Shown piece after piece: positions 21,622 through 27,456 of a DNA stretch of 27,456 bases. Below the pieces are notes generated by a model that was not told the DNA's origin, ran no database searches, and saw nothing but the letters and a program-made list of their open reading frames with translations. How positions within the stretch are numbered: the stretch's first letter is position 1; each line of letters starts with the position of its first letter. Location: positions 1 through 27,456 of the forward strand of contig JAGAXP010000020.1 of the NCBI GenBank assembly GCA_017940955.1. Direction: 5' to 3'. Both the position numbers and the translations under genes were made by a program. The stretch is from Oribacterium sp. (GTDB lineage: Bacteria > Bacillota_A > Clostridia > Lachnospirales > Lachnospiraceae).

Positions 21622-22736
21622 AAAACATAGTAGCGGCAGTACTTGCAAGCGTGCTCTCTCTTTCCTTAACGGGCTGCAGCGTGTTTCAGACTTTAGAGGG
21701 ACAGACAGAGGATAAGCCAAATGAGTACTCAAATGTCTATGAGCTAAGTAGCGGCAAAGCCTATGTCTGGGAGCATGAGGGAGAAACAGATATCAGAAAT
21801 GATTTATCTCAGGACAGGGTAGGAGATCCGGTATTCTTTGCCTGCCCCTTAGGTGATATCAACTTTAAGGGCGATGAACTGTCAGATATCGACCAGTATC
21901 CAAGAAGTATCTGGATCCCGTCAGATGTAGATGATCAGATTCCAACTGTAACCAGTAAGAATGCTCTTATCTATATTTCAGATACCACAGTACCGGAGGA
22001 GATCATCTTTGAAAGGTTTGCTGATTACGGGTATTCCATCGGAGTATCAAACATGGAAGCTGATGGAGGCGGACACTATTTCATAACTTACGCAGAGACC
22101 GATGAGGATGATTACAAGTACTACGTGGATATGAAATCAGAGGCAGCGCAGGTAACAGAGTTTGATACTATAGCTCGTCTTTACCTTGATAAGGTAGGCG
22201 GCATGGAAGTAAATGAGGAAACCGTATCAGATGGCGGCACTGTGATGAATCTTGAAAAAGATAAATCCTATATCTGTGAGTTTTACACAGGCACCTTTTA
22301 TCAGGATTTTAAGCTGAAAGCCAATATTCATAGCTTTGGAAAGCTTGAGCGGTTTGTCTGTCATGATTATGAGTTCTTGCATGCCAACTGTATAAAGATT
22401 GAGATTCCGGAGTGGTTTAAGTCAGGGTACTACTTCGTGCAGGGCGTAGGACTCTTTCGATATGTAACGGATGAAGACCTTTTAGCCTATAACGGGAAGG
22501 CGTATGATCCGGGCATTAACTGGAATGATCCTATAAAGCAGTATGACGAGTACGGTGTCTGCATCTTTGATCCAAGCCTTGACATTAATTATGAAGATAT
22601 AGAAGAAAATTCCGATCCAGGGCTTGATGAGTCAGAGATTGTGATAGGGGCAAGTCCCAAAGAAGAGGAAGAAACAGAAGGGAGTGAGATAGATGAATCC
22701 AGTGAGGGTAGCACTTTGGATAGTGATAGCAATTAG
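21618..22736 (+). CDS. Lipoprotein inside the Tad gene set
   Basis: The 372-residue protein has a lipoprotein signal with lipobox LTGC (Cys20) and no other membrane helix. The mature part is acidic, Tyr- and Asp-rich, and its last 45 residues are Glu/Ser/Asp-rich, so a flexible tail. It overlaps cpaF by four bases and tadB by 44. It therefore looks like an integral part of the apparatus and not cargo. In Gram-negative Tad loci a lipoprotein (TadD) supports the outer-membrane secretin. Gram-positive cells have no secretin, so this may be a cell-wall side scaffold. No family recognised. Confidence 0.8.
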   Translation: MKNIVAAVLASVLSLSLTGCSVFQTLEGQTEDKPNEYSNVYELSSGKAYVWEHEGETDIRNDLSQDRVGDPVFFACPLGDINFKGDELSDIDQYPRSIWIPSDVDDQIPTVTSKNALIYISDTTVPEEIIFERFADYGYSIGVSNMEADGGGHYFITYAETDEDDYKYYVDMKSEAAQVTEFDTIARLYLDKVGGMEVNEETVSDGGTVMNLEKDKSYICEFYTGTFYQDFKLKANIHSFGKLERFVCHDYEFLHANCIKIEIPEWFKSGYYFVQGVGLFRYVTDEDLLAYNGKAYDPGINWNDPIKQYDEYGVCIFDPSLDINYEDIEENSDPGLDESEIVIGASPKEEEETEGSEIDESSEGSTLDSDSN

Positions 22737-23640
22737 CATATTTATCGTAAGCCTCATTATCCATAAGGAGTTTTTAAAGCGCAGCATCTTTCAGGAAATC
22801 TACGGAAAGTATAAAGGAAACCTTGAAAAGAAGGTAAAGGAAGAGAACTGGTTTGTATCAAAGTATGGAGTGATCGAAAACAGGAGCTTTCTATATAAGA
22901 TTGACAGGCTGATCACCATGAGCGGACTAAAGAAGACTTTTCCGCATCTGTCGGGAGAGGTCTTTATAGGGATATTGTTTATAAGCCTTATTGCTACAGC
23001 GATTTTGGTATCTAACCTTGCAGGTAATGTGTTCCTTGGACTTTTCATAGCACTTGCAGTAGTAACGGCAGAGTTTCTGGTGGTGATTTTTTTATCGGGA
23101 AGAACCTATAACCAGATCGAAGAGGATACGAGCCTTTTTATTTCAATCCTAAGTAACCATGCAAAAGGAAGCTCAGATATTGTAACCATTATGACAAGAA
23201 CCCTGCCAAGTATGGACGGTCCCATAAGAGAGCTTATAAAAAAGTTTTTACTTGATGCAGAAAAGACCGGAGATATCGACATTGCCTTTGATGTAATGAA
23301 GGAATCTGTAGATAACAGGACATTTCAGACCATCATCGTAAATCTTAAGAACTGTATGCATTATCAGGCAAATTATGAAGAGGTATTGCAGCAGATGATG
23401 AATCAGGTAGCGGAAGCCATGAGCGCAAGGGAAGAGAGGAAGAACATCCTCTTTTCCATGAAGATCACTCTTGTATCCATATCCATCATGAGCGTCATAA
23501 TTGTAGCTCTTATTGGAAAAGGTATCGGAGTAGATGTAAAGGCGATACTTACAGGGAACATGGCAGGACAGTTCATTTTGTTTATTACAGGTCTTTTGTA
23601 TCTGTTTGTAACCACAAAGCTCTTCGGAGTGGATAAGTAA
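22693..23640 (+). CDS. tadB: TadB-like inner-membrane platform protein
   Basis: The 315-residue protein has an N-terminal helix (about 7-24), a helix pair (about 90-135), a cytoplasmic type II secretion F-type domain (about 140-245, with SLFISILSNHAKGSSDIVTI and a late LKNCMHYQANYEEVLQQM) and two C-terminal helices. TadB and TadC form the platform on which the CpaF ATPase acts. The ATG overlaps the previous gene by 44 bases in another frame, with GGGAG upstream. Size and order (CpaF, TadB, TadC) match Tad loci. Confidence 0.85.
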   Translation: MNPVRVALWIVIAISIFIVSLIIHKEFLKRSIFQEIYGKYKGNLEKKVKEENWFVSKYGVIENRSFLYKIDRLITMSGLKKTFPHLSGEVFIGILFISLIATAILVSNLAGNVFLGLFIALAVVTAEFLVVIFLSGRTYNQIEEDTSLFISILSNHAKGSSDIVTIMTRTLPSMDGPIRELIKKFLLDAEKTGDIDIAFDVMKESVDNRTFQTIIVNLKNCMHYQANYEEVLQQMMNQVAEAMSAREERKNILFSMKITLVSISIMSVIIVALIGKGIGVDVKAILTGNMAGQFILFITGLLYLFVTTKLFGVDK

Positions 23641-23650
23641 GGAGGAAAAG

Positions 23651-24493
23651 ATGATAGTAGGACTTTTATTATTTTTGATCTTTGCACTTGTCTTTACTAC
23701 GATACAGACCCTTCTTCTTAGAAAAGAGGGATCAGATAGTAAGACCTATGCAAAGGAGCAGCTTGAAAATCTTAAGAAAGGCAGGCACTTTCAGGAATTT
23801 GTTCTCAGAAAACAGATAAAGCTTAAAAAGTACGGGGCAGATATTTTTGTAAGAGACGGAATTTTGGTTTCCCAGTGGTATCTGTATAAAGCGCTTTTTG
23901 CTTCTGTAGCGGGAGTGATCACCTTTGTACTATCTGTAAAGGTTTTTCATGCGGATGCAGGGTACATTATCACAGCGGCAGTTACGGCTTTTGCCTGGTT
24001 TTTCCTTGATCTGTATCTGTCTTTGGAAAACAAGCAGAGTAATGAAGCCATGATGCCGGATATCTGCGAGATGAGTAGGTCGGTTCTATATGGCAAGCGC
24101 GGCGGTCAGTACATTATTGATGCCATAAAAGATGCCTGCATAGTTGTTGAGAACAAGCGCCTTAAGATGGGAATGATCAAGCTTAGAAGTAACCTTGATG
24201 CAGGACGCAGCCTTGAGGAATCCTTAAATGAGTTTGAGATGAGCTTTACAACACCTGAGATTGCAAGCTTTTGTACGGTGATAAAGTCCCTGCAGACAAC
24301 AGGACATGTAGAGGAAGCGCTTAAGACTTTGGAGAATAACATCGAGCGAGGACAGGCAGGTGTAAACAAAAGAAAGTGCATTGTCCTTGAAAATAAGACG
24401 ATGGTGTATGTGCTACTTATAGCATTTGATCTTCTGATCATGATTTTATACTGCATCATCATGAAGCTACTTGATATGCAGATCGCATTTTAG
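23651..24493 (+). CDS. tadC: TadC-like inner-membrane platform protein
   Basis: The 280-residue protein has helices at about 3-18, 75-95 and 98-118, a T2SF domain (about 135-235; DICEMSRSVLYGKRGGQYIIDAI and LRSNLDAGRSLEESL) and a final helix pair near 255-275. It forms the heteromeric platform with TadB. AGGAGG precedes the ATG, ten bases after tadB. The order and size are standard. Confidence 0.85.
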   Translation: MIVGLLLFLIFALVFTTIQTLLLRKEGSDSKTYAKEQLENLKKGRHFQEFVLRKQIKLKKYGADIFVRDGILVSQWYLYKALFASVAGVITFVLSVKVFHADAGYIITAAVTAFAWFFLDLYLSLENKQSNEAMMPDICEMSRSVLYGKRGGQYIIDAIKDACIVVENKRLKMGMIKLRSNLDAGRSLEESLNEFEMSFTTPEIASFCTVIKSLQTTGHVEEALKTLENNIERGQAGVNKRKCIVLENKTMVYVLLIAFDLLIMILYCIIMKLLDMQIAF

Positions 24494-24507
24494 GAAGGGA
24501 GGCAGAC

Positions 24508-24927
24508 ATGAGAAATCTTTTATTCAAGAAGAAAAAGGCATCAGTCATTGAAAACGTGCTTGTAAGCCTCATCAGCATTGTTATGGTCTGCGCCTTTCTT
24601 GTGATCGTTTTTGGAGCCTTTTCTTCTATTAATGATAAGTGGTCGATGAGGCAGGCAGCAAGAGAGACACTTCTTATCATGGAGACGGAAGGGTATCTAA
24701 AGCCGGAGGATGAACAGGCACTCATACATGAGCTTGAAGGTTATGGACTATACAATATTAGTCTTTCCGGCACAACAACTACGGAAGTTGACTATGGAGA
24801 GAGGATATATCTTAAGATCACAGGAACTTATGATGACAATATTCTCGCATTTGCTGGTGGTATCTCGAAGGTAGCACATCACCCGACAACCATAACCATC
24901 CATAGGCAGACTACGGCAAAGCAGTAA
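24508..24927 (+). CDS. TadE-like pseudopilin
   Basis: The 139-residue protein has a basic start (FKKKK), then a class-III-like pilin helix, IENVLVSLISIVMVCAF, with Glu15 at the place of the conserved glutamate of TadE, and a small beta-rich outside domain. TadE and TadF pseudopilins prime or cap the Tad filament. GGAGG precedes the ATG. No prepilin peptidase gene is in the window, so processing would use a host or upstream enzyme, or not occur. Confidence 0.7.
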   Translation: MRNLLFKKKKASVIENVLVSLISIVMVCAFLVIVFGAFSSINDKWSMRQAARETLLIMETEGYLKPEDEQALIHELEGYGLYNISLSGTTTTEVDYGERIYLKITGTYDDNILAFAGGISKVAHHPTTITIHRQTTAKQ

Positions 24928-24936
24928 GGAGGGCGT

Positions 24937-25515
24937 ATGACAAAGAAGAAAGAAGCGACCGGTGCAATCGGATATGTGATGCTCTTTACAATGGCGATCA
25001 TTATGGTCATCATTACGCTCTTTATGCTGGCAAGCAGCAAGTTGCAGACCATCCAGCACGATGTGGATGATGCTTTGGCAGATAGTGTCCTTGCAGCCCT
25101 TGTTGCAGATGATATCTATTATTTTGAGACCTGGGAAGGAACAGGTACGGCGGTAGTAAGATTCAGGGATCTTGATGAAAGCTATAGACTTTACAGGGAC
25201 TGCATGAAGGATGCCATTGAATCAAAGAATGACTTTTACGGAAATATCCGCTATCCCACATTTATCTGCTATGAAGTAGAAGACGGGGAAGTTACCATCA
25301 CAACCTTCAATGAGTCAGGCGGAAGAAGCCAGACGCATGGGGCACTTGGAGATGTAAAAACCCCGACAGGTGAAACAGTAAAAGAAACAAGCGCCTATGG
25401 GAAGGTCACATTTGACTTACAGAGCCTTATCGGAGGCGAGCCCATAGGAAAGAGTAGAGATCTGTATTGTACATTGGAAATCAACAGTGAAGAAAGTTAC
25501 GAGGAGGCAAAATAA
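24937..25515 (+). CDS. TadF/TadG-like pseudopilin
   Basis: The 192-residue protein starts with a basic stretch and one helix (about 9-32, AIGYVMLFTMAIIMVIITLF), then an outside domain with aromatic and acidic strands. Unlike its neighbour it lacks a glutamate near the helix start. Its length and place after the TadE-like gene fit a TadF/TadG-type minor pilin. AGGAGGG precedes the ATG. The TAA stop shares one base with the next ATG. Confidence 0.65.
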   Translation: MTKKKEATGAIGYVMLFTMAIIMVIITLFMLASSKLQTIQHDVDDALADSVLAALVADDIYYFETWEGTGTAVVRFRDLDESYRLYRDCMKDAIESKNDFYGNIRYPTFICYEVEDGEVTITTFNESGGRSQTHGALGDVKTPTGETVKETSAYGKVTFDLQSLIGGEPIGKSRDLYCTLEINSEESYEEAK

Positions 25516-26225
25516 TGTTTGAGAAAAAGGTTAATACCAAAGAGGTCAAGGAAGCAGTAAGGAAAGAAAAGAAGGAGAAAAAAGCGGTAAGTAAGACCGG
25601 CATAGTAAAGATTGTACTTGTACCGCTTCTTATCACCGCAGTCTTAGTCGCAGCCATCTATCTTGTGATGGATAAGATGACAGAGCGTGAGACCCTTCTT
25701 AAGAATGTGGTTGTAGCCAGTCAGGATGTGAGGGTAAACGCCTATATCACACCGGATGAAGTTGATCAGTATTTTGATGTGATCCAGGTGGACGGGAACG
25801 CGGTAGCTGAGAATGCCTATACGTCTCTTAAGGACTTAAAAGAAAAGGGCTTTTATACCAATATCCCCATTGGAAGCGGTCAGATCCTTTACTCCGGTAA
25901 TATCAAGCCCACAGATGCAAGGCTTGATAAATATAAGTCCGGGTATGAGGTGACAAGTATTGCAGTTTCAAACTTCGATAAGGGCGTAAACGGAAAGCTA
26001 AGAGAGGGAGCAATCATTGATGTATATGCAGTTGACCCTGCAACAGACGAACTCACTCTATATGTGGAAGATGTATACGTGGCAGGAGCATTTGATTCCT
26101 CCGGCAATGAGCTTACCACAGAGGAAGGTGTAGCCCAGAGCTTTACCGTCTATGTAAAGGCTGCCGAGATCGAAAACATGAACCGTGCGATCAACTATGG
26201 CGAGATCCATATTTATCAAAAATAA
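25515..26225 (+). CDS. cpaB: CpaB/RcpC-like SAF-domain protein
   Basis: The 236-residue protein has a very basic cytoplasmic end (1-35), one helix (about 36-54), then a SAF/CpaB domain: VVVASQDVRVNAYITPDEVD, IPIGSGQILYSGNIKP and a VNGKLREGAIIDVYAVDP segment. CpaB proteins act at the wall or periplasm face of Tad machines. Start and previous stop overlap (TAATG), so they are translated together. It is the last gene of operon B before a terminator. Confidence 0.82.
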   Translation: MFEKKVNTKEVKEAVRKEKKEKKAVSKTGIVKIVLVPLLITAVLVAAIYLVMDKMTERETLLKNVVVASQDVRVNAYITPDEVDQYFDVIQVDGNAVAENAYTSLKDLKEKGFYTNIPIGSGQILYSGNIKPTDARLDKYKSGYEVTSIAVSNFDKGVNGKLREGAIIDVYAVDPATDELTLYVEDVYVAGAFDSSGNELTTEEGVAQSFTVYVKAAEIENMNRAINYGEIHIYQK

Positions 26226-26276
26226 AATTGGTATTAAGAAATAATAGGATGATGCCGATATATCAAATAGCGATGG

Positions 26277-26328
26277 AAGCGTGTTTTTCAATGGATTGAA
26301 GTTCGTTGAAAAATGCGCTTTTCCTTTT
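26277..26328 (+). terminator. Terminator of operon B
   Basis: A 15-bp stem with two wobbles (26277-26291 and 26306-26320, 14-base loop) is followed by a TTCCTTTT tract. It stands 50 bases after the CpaB stop and ends the Tad set. A second small hairpin (TTCCTT/AAGGAA) follows at once. Apart from these the gap 26226-26367 holds no gene. Confidence 0.6.
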
Positions 26329-26367
26329 GAAGGAAACAAACGACGGCTCGTAATAAGGAGAAGCCCT

Positions 26368-26940
26368 ATGAATATATTTCTTAACCCGAATCATGAAGAG
26401 CAAAAAAAGATTACAACATCCAAAGAGCTTGCCCAATATATCTTAGAAAGTGGAAATGATATAGAAAAGATGTCAGAGGAAGACCGCACTAAGATGGATG
26501 CCAAGATAACTGCCAAGCTTCAATCTGGTAAAAAGCTGTCACAGAAAGAGATGGACTATCTAAGAAAAACCAATCCCATCATGTACGCACATGCTTTGAG
26601 AGTACAGAGAATGGCAGAGGCTGTAGAGGAACAGCTAAAGCACGCAAAGAGCAAGGAAGAAGCTGACCAAATCATAACTTCCGCTTTAAGTGGAATATCA
26701 AAAAATGACCCTGACAGGGAATACATTTTTGCAGCAGTAAACAGGATTTCCACGGAGTTTCATAAATCCGGGGCATATGAAAAGCTTCCTAATACAATAG
26801 AAGAGGGCGATAAGAAAAATAAAGAAAGCGGAGATGTCTTTTCTGATGCAGAAGATGAAGACGAAGACTTTGACCTAAAGAATTGGAGCCCCCTTACAGA
26901 AGTATACGATAGCATGCCGACATTTTCTGCTGGAGCATAA
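26368..26940 (+). CDS. Helical protein with acidic tail, function unknown
   Basis: The 190-residue soluble protein is largely helical (ELAQYILESGNDIEKMSEEDRTKMDAKI, then LSQKEMDYLRKTNPIMYAHALRV and a second coiled-coil stretch). It ends in an acidic segment (VFSDAEDEDEDFDL) and a short WSPLTEVYDSM tail. There is no signal or membrane helix. I chose the ATG at 26368, which has AAGGAG upstream; an in-frame extension upstream lies in the terminator region and lacks a site. The family is not recognised. Confidence 0.65.
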   Translation: MNIFLNPNHEEQKKITTSKELAQYILESGNDIEKMSEEDRTKMDAKITAKLQSGKKLSQKEMDYLRKTNPIMYAHALRVQRMAEAVEEQLKHAKSKEEADQIITSALSGISKNDPDREYIFAAVNRISTEFHKSGAYEKLPNTIEEGDKKNKESGDVFSDAEDEDEDFDLKNWSPLTEVYDSMPTFSAGA

Positions 26941-27006
26941 AAGACATCAATTTTTTGATGAGAACGGTAAAACTATAGCTTATGTTTTGGTTTTGTAGGA
27001 GGTTTT

Positions 27007-27456
27007 ATGAATGTAATAGGATTAGGAGCCTATGGCTTATTAAACAACAATTTTGCAAAGAAAACAAATACAGAAGAAATGCAGGCTTCAACCTCGTTTG
27101 CAAGTATTGTACAGAACAAGTTGGGCGAAGCGGATGAAGCCAAGATTGTAGGAGAGACAAAAGTTAAGGCGTATGATGACAAGCCGGTATGGCATTGGCA
27201 TGATGTACAGTTTGGATATAGTGCTGAGGTATACAGAAACGAAGGGAGTACGTCAGAGTATACCGTCAAACTAAAATATGATAACGGGAAAGAGGAGGAA
27301 AGAATCGTTGATGCTGAGAAAGTAAATGCTTCCTCCTGCAATATGGTTGATCTGTCGGTAAGACTGTATCATTTGGAAGCCGAAGGAAAAATCGAGAATC
27401 CCGCTCCGGAAATTATTCTGGCTCATATTTATTTGCAGCATAGGATGCCGAATGCA
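27007..27456 (+). CDS. Unrecognised protein, 3' end outside the window
   Basis: A strong AGGAGG stands before the ATG at 27007, and the frame stays open for 150 codons to the last base, so this is a partial gene. It starts MNVIGLGAYGLLNNNF with a Thr/Ser-rich, amphipathic stretch, then a folded part (WHWHDVQFGYSAEVYR, YTVKLKYDNGKEEERIVDAEKV). There is no signal peptide. A weak CATCAA/TTGATG hairpin precedes it in the 66-base gap, so it may be cotranscribed with the previous gene. The family is not recognised. Confidence 0.7.
   Translation, partial: MNVIGLGAYGLLNNNFAKKTNTEEMQASTSFASIVQNKLGEADEAKIVGETKVKAYDDKPVWHWHDVQFGYSAEVYRNEGSTSEYTVKLKYDNGKEEERIVDAEKVNASSCNMVDLSVRLYHLEAEGKIENPAPEIILAHIYLQHRMPNA

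Noticed and set aside
26941..27000. CATCAA/TTGATG hairpin as a terminator
   Set aside because: The stem is six bp of A/T-rich pairs with the T-run in the loop, not after it, so it is too weak to call.
1..27456. CRISPR arrays, tRNA, rRNA or insertion sequences
   Set aside because: No regularly spaced repeats, cloverleaf-type sequence, rRNA signature or transposase motif was seen by eye on either strand.

Overview
The window looks like part of a large mobile or conjugation-related locus from a low-GC Gram-positive bacterium, most likely a clostridial Bacillota such as a Lachnospiraceae. The support is strong AGGAGG-type ribosome binding sites, tight operons with overlapping stops and starts, an A/T-leaning codon choice and intrinsic terminators with long T-tracts. 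It also encodes Gram-positive style conjugation parts (VirB4, a VirD4 coupling protein, a membrane-anchored NlpC/P60 hydrolase, a Maff2/VirB2-like small protein). No relaxase, integrase, transposase, replication gene, tRNA, rRNA or CRISPR array is visible, so integrative element, plasmid and resident chromosomal locus cannot be told apart.

Layout. (1) 1-2246: the end of a plus-strand operon for two extracytoplasmic Cys-rich proteins, closed by a 12-bp terminator hairpin. (2) 2275-4209, minus strand: a PD-(D/E)XK nuclease-like protein followed by a zinc-ribbon protein. (3) 4350-13411, operon A: leader, small pilin-like protein, VirB4 N-domain paralogue without motor, full VirB4, NlpC/P60 protein, PcfB-like protein, 21-residue membrane peptide, VirD4. 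(4) 13410-18438: regulators (MerR type and excisionase type), then a large lipoprotein, two DUF4230-like membrane proteins and a zinc-ribbon protein; this block separates the two transfer operons. (5) 18576-26328, operon B: the same leader again, Maff2/VirB2-like, VirB6-like and VirB3-like proteins, then a CpaF ATPase, a lipoprotein, TadB, TadC, two TadE/TadF-like pseudopilins and a CpaB-like SAF protein, closed by a terminator. (6) 26368-27456: two unrecognised genes, the second running off the window.

How the genes may work together. Operon A carries the T4SS motor, coupling protein and wall hydrolase. Operon B joins VirB2/VirB6/VirB3-like channel parts to a nearly complete Tad (type IVc pilus) assembly platform in one transcription unit. 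The two operons appear co-ordinated by a duplicated leader of about 140 bp. It contains an intrinsic-terminator hairpin with a compensatory base-pair change between copies, and a spaced conserved block ending at the ribosome binding site of a small pilin-like gene. The proposal worth testing is that this is one hybrid T4SS-Tad envelope machine under shared leader control. Gene identities rest on motifs read by eye; no database search was run.
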